Positions 46,387 to 55,374 of a DNA stretch of 64,000 bases are shown in pieces (position 1 is the stretch's first letter; every line of letters starts with the position of its first letter). The notes beneath the pieces were generated by a model. That model ran no database searches. It had not been told where the DNA came from and saw only the letters and a list, made by a program, of their open reading frames with translations. Position numbers and translations under genes: made by a program. This DNA is from Allobranchiibius sp. CTAmp26 (lineage in GTDB: Bacteria; Actinomycetota; Actinomycetes; Actinomycetales; Dermatophilaceae), in assembly GCF_017565405.1 (NCBI RefSeq), contig NZ_JAGEKR010000024.1, positions 97,085 to 161,084 of the forward strand, written 5' to 3'.

Positions 46387-49300
46387 GTGACCCTCACGCT
46401 GCGGCTGCTCGACGAAGCGGCCTGGGGTGAGCAGGAGATCGCCGGCGACCGCGTGCGGACCTTGCTGGCCGCCCTCGTCGCGGCCGGGAGCGAGGGTGTC
46501 GGCACGCACCGCCTCGAGGAGTTGCTCTGGCCGGAAGATCCGCCCGGCGATCCACGAAAAGCGTTGCAGGTCATCGTGTCCCGCACGCGCAAGCAGACTG
46601 CGCCCGAGGTGGTCGAACGGCTCGGAGCGCGCTACCGGTGCGGCCTCGCGCCCGCCGTTGTCGACGCCTGGCGGCTGCAGCAGCTGGTGCGCTCCGCTCG
46701 CCGCGCCGCTGCCGCGCAGGACTGGACCAAGGCGCGCGACCTCGCCGAGCAGGTGCTCGCCACCCCGGTCGGCGGAGCCGAACCCGGGGCGCTGGGGGAT
46801 CTGCGCGCCAGCGCACGCGACGACATCGACTCCTGCCGCGCGGTGCTGGGCGAGGCGGCAAGCAGGCTCGGCGACCACGCGCGCGCCATCCCCATCCTGC
46901 AGCCGCTCGTCGACAGTCCGACCCCGGCCGAGCCGCTGCTGGAGGCCTACCTCCGCAGCGTGTCCGAGACCGCCGGCACCGCCGAGGCCCTGGCCCGGTA
47001 CGACGCCTACCGACGCACGCTCGCCGACCAGCTCGGCACCACTCCGGGTGAGCGCCTGCGAGCGCTGCACGCGGAGTTCCTGGCCCTGGAGGATCCCCGG
47101 CGCAGTGGTGTCCGCTACGACGACACCGACCTGATCGGACGCGGCGCCGATATCACCGCTCTGCGCGAACTCACCCGCACCACAAGGGTGGTCACGATTC
47201 TCGGACCGGGCGGTCTGGGCAAGACCAGGCTGGCGCACGTCGTCGGTCGCGGCGCGGTGCAGCCCGCGGTGCACTTCGTGGAACTCGCCGGGGTCGTCTC
47301 CGGCGACGGCGTGCTGCCCACCCTCGCGAGCGCCGTCGGCGTCCGCGAGAGTACGACGAACCGTCCGGCCCGGGCCCGTCCCACCGACCTGCGCACCCGG
47401 TTGGTGGACCGCCTGGGGTCGGTGCCGACGCTGCTCATCCTGGACAACTGCGAGCAGGTCGTCGACGCGGTCGCCGACCTCGTGGCCACCCTCATCACCC
47501 AGGTGCAGGAACTCACCGTGCTCACCACCTCCCGGACCGCGCTGGGTATCCGCGCCGAGCGGGTCTACTCGCTCCCCCAGCTCGGCCACGACGACGCCGT
47601 GACGCTCTTCCGCGATCGGGCGCTGGCGGCCCGACCGGGTGTCGAGCTGCGTGACGACATCGTCGGGCCGCTCGTCGACCGCCTCGACGGTCTGCCGCTC
47701 GCGATCGAGCTCGCCGCCGCGCGGGTGCGCGCGATGTCGGTGGCCGCGATCGCACAGCGCCTGGACCAGCGCTTCAGCCTGCTGCGCGGCAGCACCCGCG
47801 GCGTGCCGGAGCGCCACCAGACCCTGCAGGCCGTCATCGACTGGTCCTGGAACCTGCTCGACCCCGAGGACCGCGACGCGCTCACCGCGCTGTCGGCGTT
47901 CCACGACGGGTTCGACCTCGAGGGCGCCGAATGGGTGATCGGGCCCGCAGCCCTCACGCACGTCGAGAGCCTGGTCTCCCAGTCGCTGCTCACGGTGGTC
48001 GAGGACGTCACGGTGCGCTACCGGATGCTGGAGACGGTGCGGGAGTTCGGCCGCGACGCGCTGGCGCGGACCGACCGGGGCGCGCAGGTGCGGGCCGCCG
48101 TACGCGGGTGGGCGCTGCAGGTCGGTCGCGCGGCCGCGACCCGCTTCTTCGGTCCCGACCAGATCGAGGCAATCGATGCCCTCAGTCGGGACGAAGGCAA
48201 CCTGAGTGTCGAGCTGGACCGGGCGATCGCGGCCGACGACGCCGCGGCGACCGCCGTGATCGGCGCGACCCTGATCACCCTCTGGCAGGTCAGCGGCAAC
48301 TTCCTGCGCGCTGTCGACGCCAGCGACAGCGCGGCCCGGGTCATCATGCGTCACCCGACCGACCCCCAGGACGCCGATGCGGCCCGTGTGCTCCTGGCGT
48401 GGGCCGCGATGTTCCAGGGACTGTTCCGAGGCACCACCGACGAGGCCCTCCTCGACGCCCTCGACAGGCTGGGCCCCGGCGGCGACCCCCGCACCGCCGC
48501 CCTGGTGCAGATCTCGGCAGTCCTCGCGCAGGTCGCCGACCGCGACTCGGCCGGCGCTTTGGAGCGTCTCATCGCCCTGTCCGGTGCGCCGGACAGGCAC
48601 CTGGCCGGGCTCGCCGCACGGTGGTGGATGCACATCGCGGAGAACGCCGGCGACCTGGACGCCGCATTGCACGCCGTGGACCTCGCCCTGGCCAACAGCA
48701 GGGACGCCGACGGCCCGTGGCAGTCCCACGCGTTGCGCGCCGAGCGCGCCGGTCTGCTGGTGCAGGGCGGCCGCCGGATCGAGGCCGCGCGCGAGGCGGA
48801 GCGGGCGATCGACGTCCTCGAGCGACTGCACGCCGGGGAGGACGCCGCGCAACAGCGGATGATCATCGCCTTCGGTGCCATCGACGCGGGCGACCTCGCC
48901 GCAGCACAGGACCAGTTGCGGCATCTGGAGGACGAGGGCGGCTCCAGCACCCTGCCCGGGTGGGGATCGCTCGAGCCGTTGCGCGCCGAACTCGCTGCGG
49001 CACAAGGTGATTCGGTACTGGCCGCGAGCCTGCACTACGACGGGTGGTGCCTCATGCAGCGGGTGACGATGCCACTCGCCGCATCGTTCGACCGGGCCGC
49101 GCCTTGGCTGCTCTTCGGCCGCGCGGCGTACCTGCACAGCACGGTCCTGCGCGACGCCCCTGGTGCGTCCGCCGCCACCCGCACGGCGTACGCCGAGGGG
49201 CTCGCGGCCCTGTACGAGACGCTCTCGGCTCCGCTGGCCGACCTGGATCACCCGTCCGCCGGCGCCCTGGCGTTCGCCGTGGGCCGCTGGGCCGTCGCCC

Positions 49301-49536
49301 ACGACCCGGACGGCGCGGACGCCGGCGCCCGGTTGATGGTGCTCGCGCACGCGTCCGGCTACAACCAGGTCTACCCGTCGATGGACTGGGAGCGGGCGGT
49401 TGCCGAGGTGCAGCAGGTCGCGCCCGGCCTCATCGACCGGGCGCGACCTGGGATCGGCGCCGACGCCGCCGCGCGATTCGAGCAGCTGCGGCAGTCGGTC
49501 GACGACCTGCGCGCGGCTCAGAGCTTGCGGCGGTAG
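46387..49536 (+). CDS. BTAD and NB-ARC domain transcriptional regulator (AfsR/SARP-like)
   Basis: 1049 residues. Residues 1-95 are an OmpR-type winged helix (DRVRTLLAALVAAGSEGVGT, LEELLWPEDPPGDPRKALQVIVSR; landmarks), 96-240 a bacterial transcriptional activation domain of helical repeats, and about 255-560 an NB-ARC/AAA ATPase with Walker A VTILGPGGLGKTRLA near 273, Walker B LLILDNCEQVVDAV and GLPLAIELAAARVRAM. The rest is a TPR-like helical array. This is the AfsR layout, with ATP-dependent activation, but no LuxR domain at the C-terminus. It converges on the drrAB exporter genes with a 19-base tail overlap, a pairing suggesting, not proving, that it controls them. Confidence 0.9.
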   Translation: MTLTLRLLDEAAWGEQEIAGDRVRTLLAALVAAGSEGVGTHRLEELLWPEDPPGDPRKALQVIVSRTRKQTAPEVVERLGARYRCGLAPAVVDAWRLQQLVRSARRAAAAQDWTKARDLAEQVLATPVGGAEPGALGDLRASARDDIDSCRAVLGEAASRLGDHARAIPILQPLVDSPTPAEPLLEAYLRSVSETAGTAEALARYDAYRRTLADQLGTTPGERLRALHAEFLALEDPRRSGVRYDDTDLIGRGADITALRELTRTTRVVTILGPGGLGKTRLAHVVGRGAVQPAVHFVELAGVVSGDGVLPTLASAVGVRESTTNRPARARPTDLRTRLVDRLGSVPTLLILDNCEQVVDAVADLVATLITQVQELTVLTTSRTALGIRAERVYSLPQLGHDDAVTLFRDRALAARPGVELRDDIVGPLVDRLDGLPLAIELAAARVRAMSVAAIAQRLDQRFSLLRGSTRGVPERHQTLQAVIDWSWNLLDPEDRDALTALSAFHDGFDLEGAEWVIGPAALTHVESLVSQSLLTVVEDVTVRYRMLETVREFGRDALARTDRGAQVRAAVRGWALQVGRAAATRFFGPDQIEAIDALSRDEGNLSVELDRAIAADDAAATAVIGATLITLWQVSGNFLRAVDASDSAARVIMRHPTDPQDADAARVLLAWAAMFQGLFRGTTDEALLDALDRLGPGGDPRTAALVQISAVLAQVADRDSAGALERLIALSGAPDRHLAGLAARWWMHIAENAGDLDAALHAVDLALANSRDADGPWQSHALRAERAGLLVQGGRRIEAAREAERAIDVLERLHAGEDAAQQRMIIAFGAIDAGDLAAAQDQLRHLEDEGGSSTLPGWGSLEPLRAELAAAQGDSVLAASLHYDGWCLMQRVTMPLAASFDRAAPWLLFGRAAYLHSTVLRDAPGASAATRTAYAEGLAALYETLSAPLADLDHPSAGALAFAVGRWAVAHDPDGADAGARLMVLAHASGYNQVYPSMDWERAVAEVQQVAPGLIDRARPGIGADAAARFEQLRQSVDDLRAAQSLRR

Positions 49537-50357
49537 GACCGCACCGACAGCGGCGCGAAGAGGGCGATCACCGCGGCGCAGCCGAGCAGGGCCCAGCCGA
49601 CCTCACCGGTCACGGCACCGTCGTTCATCAGGTCGCGCGCGGCGGTGACGACGTGGGACACCGGGTTGACGTCGACGAACGCACGCAGCCACCCGGGCAT
49701 CGACCCGGCCGGCACGAACGCGTTGGACAGGAACGTCAGCGGGAACATGATCATCATCGAGATGCCCTGCACGCTCTGCGCGGACTTCATCACGGTGCCG
49801 ACCCAGGTGAAGACCCACGCCATCGACCACCCGGTGACGATGAGCAGCAGGACCGCGCCGAGGACCCCGAGCACGCCGCCGCCGGGGCGGTAGCCCATCA
49901 CCAGGCCGACGAGCACGGTGAGGGTCGTGGCGATCGCGTACCGCACCAGGTCCGCGACCATCGGACCGGCGAGGGGTGCGATCCGCGCGATCGGCAACGA
50001 CCGGAAGCGGTCGAAGACACCCTTGTCCATGTCCTCGCGCAACTGCGTGCCGGTCGCCACGCATGCGGTGAGCACCGTCTGCGCCAGGATGCCGGGGATG
50101 ATCAGCGGCAGATAGTGCCCGACGCTGCCGGAGACCGCGCCGCCGAACACATACGTGAACATCACCGTGAAGACGATGGGCAGCACCATCACGTCGACCA
50201 TCTGCTCGGGGTTGCGGCGCATCTTCATCAACGCGCGCCACGCCATGCTGAAGGTCTGCTCGACTGCGGCGCGGGTGCCGACGTGCGGCCGTGGCTGCAC
50301 GTCGTACGCCGCGGGAAGAGTTGTCGTCGTTGAGGATTCGATCTGTGCAGTGGTCAT
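49518..50357 (-). CDS. drrB: ABC-2 type exporter permease (DrrB-like)
   Basis: 279 residues, six membrane helices: MVLPIVFTVMFTYVFGGAV, YLPLIIPGILAQTVL, YAIATTLTVLVGLVMGY, LGAVLLLIVTGWSMAWVF, MIMFPLTFLSNAFVP and a last helix before SVRSYRRKL. Resembles the daunorubicin-resistance permease DrrB. The start overlaps the drrA stop (TGATG), so the two form one exporter operon. Confidence 0.9.
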   Translation of the reverse strand: MTTAQIESSTTTTLPAAYDVQPRPHVGTRAAVEQTFSMAWRALMKMRRNPEQMVDVMVLPIVFTVMFTYVFGGAVSGSVGHYLPLIIPGILAQTVLTACVATGTQLREDMDKGVFDRFRSLPIARIAPLAGPMVADLVRYAIATTLTVLVGLVMGYRPGGGVLGVLGAVLLLIVTGWSMAWVFTWVGTVMKSAQSVQGISMMIMFPLTFLSNAFVPAGSMPGWLRAFVDVNPVSHVVTAARDLMNDGAVTGEVGWALLGCAAVIALFAPLSVRSYRRKL

Positions 50358-51379
50358 CAGGCGACTTCCTGGCCGGTGGTGCGGGATGAGTCCGGTGAGT
50401 TCTGGTGGGTGTCCTCGCCGGTGAGGGCGAGGAACACCTCGTCGAGGGTCGGCTTCTGCACCGAGAGCGATTCGACGGCGATACCGACTTCGCGCAGCGC
50501 GATCAGCACCTCACCCGCCCGGTCGGCGTCGGCCAGCGGGACCGTGAAGCTCGCGCGGTCCGGCGTGCGGACGGCGGTGTCGCCGATGAGGCGACCGGCG
50601 ATCCGGGCCGCCTCCTCGACCTGGCCGGCATCGCGGACGCCGAGCTGCAGGCTGGATCCGCCCACCTTGGCCTTGAGCTGGTCCGGGGTGCCCTCCGCGA
50701 CCATCCGGCCGTGGTCGATCACGGCGATGCGGTCGGCCAGCTGATCGGCCTCGTCGAGGTACTGGGTGGTGAGCAGCACGGTGCAACCGTCGGCGACCAG
50801 ACCGCGGATCGTCTCCCACATCTGGCCGCGGGTACGCGGGTCCAGACCGGTGGTCGGTTCATCGAGGAAGATGACCGGCGGGCTGGTGATCAGGCTTGCC
50901 GCGAGGTCCAGCCGACGGCGCATGCCGCCGGAGAACTGCGCGATCTGCCGGTCGGCCGCGTCCGTCAGCGCGAACTGCTCGAGGAGCCGGGCGGCCCGTG
51001 CCCGGGCGTCCCGCAGCGAGAGTCCCTGCAGCCGGCCGAACAGGCGCAGATTCTCTGCGGCCGTGAGGTTCTCGTCCACCGAGGCGTACTGCCCGGTGAC
51101 GCCGATCAGCTGCCGGATGATGTGCGGCGACCCCTGCACGTCGTGCCCGAGGATGCGCGCCGTACCGGCATCGATGGGCAGCAGCGTGGCGAGCATCTTG
51201 AGCATGGTGGTCTTGCCGGCGCCGTTGGGTCCGAGCACGCCGTAGATCTCGCCCGGCCGCACCTGCAGGTCGATGCCGTCGACCGCGCGTGCCGCGCCGA
51301 ACTGCTTGACCAGGCCGGTCGCCTCGACGGCGAGGCGTTCTGCTGGCGGGTGGGACGGGTGGGTGATCTGAGTGGTCAT
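50357..51379 (-). CDS. drrA: ABC exporter ATPase (DrrA-like)
   Basis: 340 residues. Walker A GVLGPNGAGKTTMLKML, signature FSGGMRRRLDLAASL, Walker B VIFLDEPTTGLDPRTR, and the DrrA-type C-terminal extension (QLGVRDAGQVEEAARIAG, PTLDEVFLALTG). Powers export of a hydrophobic compound, drug or lipid. No biosynthetic cluster is adjacent, so the substrate is unknown. Confidence 0.92.
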   Translation of the reverse strand: MTTQITHPSHPPAERLAVEATGLVKQFGAARAVDGIDLQVRPGEIYGVLGPNGAGKTTMLKMLATLLPIDAGTARILGHDVQGSPHIIRQLIGVTGQYASVDENLTAAENLRLFGRLQGLSLRDARARAARLLEQFALTDAADRQIAQFSGGMRRRLDLAASLITSPPVIFLDEPTTGLDPRTRGQMWETIRGLVADGCTVLLTTQYLDEADQLADRIAVIDHGRMVAEGTPDQLKAKVGGSSLQLGVRDAGQVEEAARIAGRLIGDTAVRTPDRASFTVPLADADRAGEVLIALREVGIAVESLSVQKPTLDEVFLALTGEDTHQNSPDSSRTTGQEVA

Positions 51380-51510
51380 GAGGACACCGTGCGACTGCCC
51401 GGTTTCATGGTGGTGTCAGCGCGCTTTCATGCGCTGTCACGAGCGAGGGGGAGCTCACCGGCGAGCCGCCGGTAGGGTCGAGCGCGACACCACACGCTAG
51501 GAGACCAGAC

Positions 51511-51975
51511 ATGGGCAAGCTGTCGTTTCTCGCCGGGTTCGGCGCCGGGTACGTCTTCGGCGCCAAAGCGGGAGAACGCCGTTACGAGCAGATCAAGCTG
51601 CAGGCGTCCAAGGCATGGGAGCACCCGGCGGTGCAAGAGCAGGTGACCAAGGCGGGCGATCAGATCCGCGAACGCGGTCCGGAGGTCGCCGCCGCAGCCG
51701 GTCAGGCCGCCGCTCAGGGCGCGGGTCAGGCCGTCAAGAACGCCGCCTCCGCCGCTCTGCACGCGGCCACCGGCAAGAAGCAGGGTCCGGTCGTGCAGGG
51801 GACGATCGCCGAGGGTGCGTCGGCCGACGCACCCGGAGCCGTCGCCGTCGACGCGGACACCGTGGACGCGCCGCCGGTGGCGTCGCAGCCGGGCGCACGA
51901 CGCGCCGCGGCCGAGTCCGCAGAGGCACATCCGGTCGATGCCGACACCGACAGCGGCGAGTCCAAGCTGGACTGA
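51511..51975 (+). CDS. YtxH-like small protein
   Basis: 154 residues. N-terminal FLAGFGAGYVFGAKAGERRYEQI is the YtxH-type amphipathic/membrane-associated segment; an alanine- and glutamine-rich coiled-coil-like stretch follows (residues 35-90), then an acidic low-complexity tail. AGGAGACC precedes the ATG. Function unknown; members are often linked to stress. Confidence 0.75.
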   Translation: MGKLSFLAGFGAGYVFGAKAGERRYEQIKLQASKAWEHPAVQEQVTKAGDQIRERGPEVAAAAGQAAAQGAGQAVKNAASAALHAATGKKQGPVVQGTIAEGASADAPGAVAVDADTVDAPPVASQPGARRAAAESAEAHPVDADTDSGESKLD

Positions 51976-52192
51976 GCCCGTAATCTCGCGACGCGCCGGA
52001 CGGTGCGGCCTTTTGACACCGCGCCCCAGGCGTCTACGGTGATAAACGACCGCGTGCCGCGGAATACCGGCGAATTGTGGGTATGCCGCGCACCGTCAGT
52101 ACCGTCAGCTCCGCCGGTCACGCGCCGGCGGACGGATCCGACAGCGTCGGCTCCGATTCCTCTTGAGTGAACGAACACAGAACAGGACTTCC

Positions 52193-52468
52193 ATGAACCG
52201 CACTGACCTTGCGAGCACCATCGCGCAGCGCACCGGCGTCAGCGTCAAGGACGCCACCTCGGTGATCACCGGCCTGAACGACGTCATCCTCGAGGCCATC
52301 GGCCGCGGCGAGAAGGTGCAGCTGCCCGGTCTGCTGACCGTCGAGCGTGTCGAGCGCGCCGCGCGCACCGGCCGCAACCCCCAGACCGGCGCCGAGATCC
52401 AGATCCCCGCGTCGCACGCCGCGAAGGTCACGGCCGGCAGCAAGCTGAAGGCCGCCGCCAAGGGCTGA
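52193..52468 (+). CDS. HU-family nucleoid DNA-binding protein
   Basis: 91 residues, HU/IHF fold: RTDLASTIAQRTGVSVKDA, GEKVQLPGLLTVERVERAA, and the DNA-binding arm with GRNPQTGAEIQIPAS. There is no lysine/alanine-rich C-terminal tail as in mycobacterial HupB, so it is of the short type. AGGA 6 nt before the ATG at 52193. A terminator follows at 52486. Confidence 0.93.
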   Translation: MNRTDLASTIAQRTGVSVKDATSVITGLNDVILEAIGRGEKVQLPGLLTVERVERAARTGRNPQTGAEIQIPASHAAKVTAGSKLKAAAKG

Positions 52469-52485
52469 CCCCCACCGCAACGTAC

Positions 52486-52520
52486 GAAGGGCCTCTCACC
52501 AGTGCGGTGAGGGGCCCTTC
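52486..52520 (+). terminator. Terminator after the HU gene
   Basis: 15-bp stem, GAAGGGCCTCTCACC (52486-52500) with GGTGAGGGGCCCTTC (52506-52520), one G-U pair. Confidence 0.85.
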
Positions 52521-52575
52521 GCCGTCCGGCGCGAAGGTGCATGTCGGCCCGGTCCGACGTTGCTAGCCTCGCCGG

Positions 52576-53562
52576 GTGCCCAGGGATCGCACCGTCCAAG
52601 AGCCGCAGGAGTGGCTGCTCGACTCGGATCCGGCGCTGCGCTGGCAGGTCGAGCGTGACCTGGCAGGACAGCCCGAGCACGTCTGGACCGCTACCCGGGC
52701 GCAGATCGCCACCCGCGGGTTCGGCAGACAGCTGCTGGATCGCCAGGACGACGACGGACAGTGGGCAGGTGGCGCGTTCTTCCCCGGGCGGGACTTCACT
52801 CCGGCGCCGGAGGACGAGGGCGGTCAGCCCTGGACCGCGACCACGCCGACCCTCACCACGCTGCGCGAGTGGGGGCTGGATGGGCGGGCGCTGGACGGGA
52901 CCGCCGAACGGCTCGCGGCGGGCAGCCGGTGGGAGTACGACGACCTGCCGTACTGGGGTGGCGAGGTGGACTGTTGCATCAACGCGGTCACCCTCGCCAA
53001 CGGCGCCTGGCTCGGCGCGGACGTGGCGCAACTGCACGCGTGGTTCCCCGAGCACCAGTTGGCAGACGGCGGCTGGAACTGCGACTGGGTGCAGGGATCG
53101 ACACGGTCCTCGTTCCACTCCACGCTCAACTCGCTCAAAGGACTGCTGGCCTACGAGCAGCTCACCGGCGACGCGAGCGCGCGCCCGAGCAGGCACCTCG
53201 GCGAGGAGTACCTGCTCTCGCGTCGTCTGCTGTACACGCTCACCTCCGGCGAGCAGGTCGGCCCCTGGGCGACACAGTTCGCCTACCCGTTCCGCTGGGT
53301 CTACACGGCGTTGAACGCGCTCGACTACTTCCGCTCGGCGGCCGAGCACGACCGCACCGCACCCGATCCGCGTCTCGCCGACGCCGTCGACGTCGTACGC
53401 GACGCCCGGCGCGAGGACGGCACCTGGCTCCAGGGCACCCGGTACAAGGGGCGGGTCTGGATCGAGGTCGACGCGCCGGTGGGTGAGCCCTCCAAGTGGC
53501 TCACCCTCCATGCCAGCCGCGTCCTGCGCTGGTGGGACGGGGTGGAGCAACCGTCCGGCTGA
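52576..53562 (+). CDS. Terpenoid-cyclase/prenyltransferase-fold protein of unknown function
   Basis: 328 residues, GTG start. An all-helical toroid as in squalene cyclases is suggested by repeated helices with QW-like motifs: RQDDDGQWAGGAFFPG, then LADGGWNCDWVQG and AREDGTWLQG. The catalytic DxDD motif of class II cyclases is absent, so cyclase activity is doubtful. Related actinobacterial proteins are annotated only as squalene cyclase-like. Its own terminator follows. Confidence 0.75.
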   Translation: MPRDRTVQEPQEWLLDSDPALRWQVERDLAGQPEHVWTATRAQIATRGFGRQLLDRQDDDGQWAGGAFFPGRDFTPAPEDEGGQPWTATTPTLTTLREWGLDGRALDGTAERLAAGSRWEYDDLPYWGGEVDCCINAVTLANGAWLGADVAQLHAWFPEHQLADGGWNCDWVQGSTRSSFHSTLNSLKGLLAYEQLTGDASARPSRHLGEEYLLSRRLLYTLTSGEQVGPWATQFAYPFRWVYTALNALDYFRSAAEHDRTAPDPRLADAVDVVRDARREDGTWLQGTRYKGRVWIEVDAPVGEPSKWLTLHASRVLRWWDGVEQPSG

Positions 53563-53591
53563 GGTCCGAATGCCGGACCCGTAGAGCTGCA

Positions 53592-53625
53592 AAAGGCCCC
53601 CCACCAGTGACGGTGAGGGGCCTTT
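53592..53625. terminator. Bidirectional terminator between convergent genes
   Basis: Stem AAAGGCCCCCCACC (from 53592) with GGTGAGGGGCCTTT (to 53625), loop AGTGAC, one mismatch. Serves the cyclase-fold gene (plus) and the GlsB-type gene (minus). Confidence 0.85.
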
Positions 53626-53660
53626 CGTGCCTCCCCCGGATGGCAGGCACGTGCCGTGGG

Positions 53661-53939
53661 TCAGGCACGCACCGAGCGACGGGCACCCATGCGAGTCCAG
53701 ATCAGCAGCGCGATGATCGCGCCGATGACCGACCCGATGATGCCGGACGGCTGCAGGAATCCGCCCGCAGCGTCCTTGTGGAAGATGAGGTAGCCGAGGA
53801 ATCCGCCGATGAACGAGCCGACGATGCCGAGCACGATGGTCGCGAGGATCGACATGTGCTGCTTGCCCGGGACGATCAGGCGCGCCAAGGCACCGGCAAT
53901 CAGGCCGATGATGACGATGGAGATGATGAGACCCAACAT
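53661..53939 (-). CDS. GlsB/YeaQ/YmgE family stress membrane protein
   Basis: 92 residues, three helices: IISIVIIGLIAGALARLI, ILATIVLGIVGSFIGGFLGYL and GIIGSVIGAIIALLIW. The glycine-rich pattern is that of the transglycosylase-associated family, usually stress induced. AGGGAAGG precedes the ATG at 53939; the frame extends 15 codons further without a ribosome site. Divergent from the LuxR regulator. Confidence 0.9.
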   Translation of the reverse strand: MLGLIISIVIIGLIAGALARLIVPGKQHMSILATIVLGIVGSFIGGFLGYLIFHKDAAGGFLQPSGIIGSVIGAIIALLIWTRMGARRSVRA

Positions 53940-53981
53940 GATTGTGCCTTCCCTTCGAGGATCTGTACTCCTGCAGATTTT

Positions 53982-54014
53982 CACCCCTAGGGCTGCTGCA
54001 ACACACCCCTAGGG
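53982..54014. promoter_or_regulatory. Two direct copies of CACCCCTAGGG in a divergent promoter
   Basis: Copies at 53982-53992 and 54004-54014, 22 bases apart, each containing the palindrome CCCTAGGG. They lie between the GlsB-type gene and the LuxR-type regulator, two helical turns apart, as for a dimeric regulator bound twice. Confidence 0.6.
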
Positions 54015-54031
54015 AGGTTTAACGTGGAGGG

Positions 54032-54691
54032 GTGCCCAACTCCCCCATCACCGTCGCCCTCGTGGACGACTACGACGTCGTCCTGCTCGGCGTCGCCAAG
54101 ATCATCGATCAATACCGCGAACGGGTGATCATCGCCGAGATCGACACCAACCAACCGCTGAAGGACACCGTCGACGTCGTGCTCTACGACGCGTTCGCCC
54201 AGCCGGAGTCCGACCGCGAAGAGATCGGGGTGCTCATCCGCAGCCCCTGCGCACGCAAGGTCATCGTCTACACCTGGAACTTCCACCCCGAGCTCGTCGA
54301 GAGCGCGCGGCGGCAGGGTGTGCACGGCTACCTGTCCAAGGCGCTGCCCGCACGGGAATTCATCGCGGCCATCGAGGCGGTGCACGCGGGTGAAATCGTC
54401 ATCAGCGATCCGCCGGGCCGTGCCCGTCCGGTGACCGGGCTGGACTGGCCCGGCCGGGGCGAGGGGCTCACCGAGCGCGAGTCGGAGATCCTGGCGCTGA
54501 TCACCCAGGGCCACAGCAACGCGGAGGTGTCCTCGCGCACCTTCCTCAGCCCCAACACGGTCAAGTCCTACATCCGCACGATCTACCGCAAGATCGATGT
54601 GGAGAGCCGCACGCAGGCCGTGCTCTGGGGCGTCGACAACGGCTTCTCGCCCGATCACCGACGGATCGACCACTGGCGCGGCGGGCCGTGA
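54032..54691 (+). CDS. NarL/LuxR-family response regulator, orphan
   Basis: 219 residues. Receiver with D12-D13, phospho-acceptor D53 (VVLYDAFAQ), T81 and K103 (YLSKALPAREF), and a C-terminal LuxR helix-turn-helix (GLTERESEILALITQGHSNAEV, landmarks; SPNTVKSYIRTIYRKI). No histidine kinase is adjacent. It may control itself and the divergent GlsB-type gene through the repeated CACCCCTAGGG sites. GTG start at 54032. Confidence 0.9.
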   Translation: MPNSPITVALVDDYDVVLLGVAKIIDQYRERVIIAEIDTNQPLKDTVDVVLYDAFAQPESDREEIGVLIRSPCARKVIVYTWNFHPELVESARRQGVHGYLSKALPAREFIAAIEAVHAGEIVISDPPGRARPVTGLDWPGRGEGLTERESEILALITQGHSNAEVSSRTFLSPNTVKSYIRTIYRKIDVESRTQAVLWGVDNGFSPDHRRIDHWRGGP

Positions 54692-54746
54692 CCGATCTGG
54701 CCGACGCGCCCGGCGGTGCCGGTCGAAGGTCCGATACCGTCCGAAG

Positions 54747-55184
54747 ATGACAGCGGACGGCGCACCACCCAGGGTCGTGATCGTGGTCGGGGTCGACGGC
54801 TCGGATTCCTCGATCCACGCGGGCGCGTACGCCGTGGGAATGGCCCGCCGGATGGACGCCACCCTGGTGGCGGTCTACGTGCACACCCTCGGCGTGTACG
54901 CCGCCGCAGCACCCGCTGCCATCCCGCTCCTACGCGAGACCCAGGCCGGCGTGGTGGCCGACATGCGCCGCCAGGTCGCCGAGTCCGGCATCGTCGACGA
55001 CCTCGACTTCGAGATGGTCGAACGGCACGGCAATCCCTACAAGGAGATCGTCGCCGTGGCGACCGAGCGCCGCGCAGATGCGGTCGTCGTCGGGGCCTCC
55101 TCGCATGCCGGCCACCGCCTGGTGGGCTCACTCGCGGTCCATTTGGTGCGGGACGCCAAGTGGCCGGTCACCGTCGTGCCCTGA
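54747..55184 (+). CDS. Universal stress protein (UspA family)
   Basis: 145 residues, one Usp domain: VVGVDGSDSSIHAGAYAVGMA at the start and VVVGASSHAGHRLVGSLAVHLV with TVVP at the end. The ATP loop resembles the nucleotide-binding G-x-S-x-x-x-G pattern but is not perfect. Lies 55 bases after the response regulator and could be co-transcribed. Confidence 0.9.
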   Translation: MTADGAPPRVVIVVGVDGSDSSIHAGAYAVGMARRMDATLVAVYVHTLGVYAAAAPAAIPLLRETQAGVVADMRRQVAESGIVDDLDFEMVERHGNPYKEIVAVATERRADAVVVGASSHAGHRLVGSLAVHLVRDAKWPVTVVP

Positions 55185-55374
55185 CCTGCCCTTGCTTCGC
55201 CTACGGCGTTCGAGTGCCCCCTTCCTCGTGCGCCGCTCTGCCCGGGCTTGCTACCCCGCTACGCCAAGCGATCGACCGGGCAGCGCCGTTCGATACTGGC
55301 GACGTTCCCCGTGATGACCAGCAGCCGGCGTGGGCGTGCATCTGGCGCGTCCGCGCCTGCCAGATAGTTGAGTC
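55185..55374. other. Gap of 190 bases without a gene
   Basis: I see no gene or RNA. Part of it reads as an open tail on both strands, but no start or family is recognised. It separates the stress cluster from the accessory region. Confidence 0.4.

Noticed and set aside
46231..49350. A 1039-codon frame opposite the BTAD/NB-ARC regulator
   Set aside because: Antisense shadow; Walker motifs and domain order are on the plus strand.
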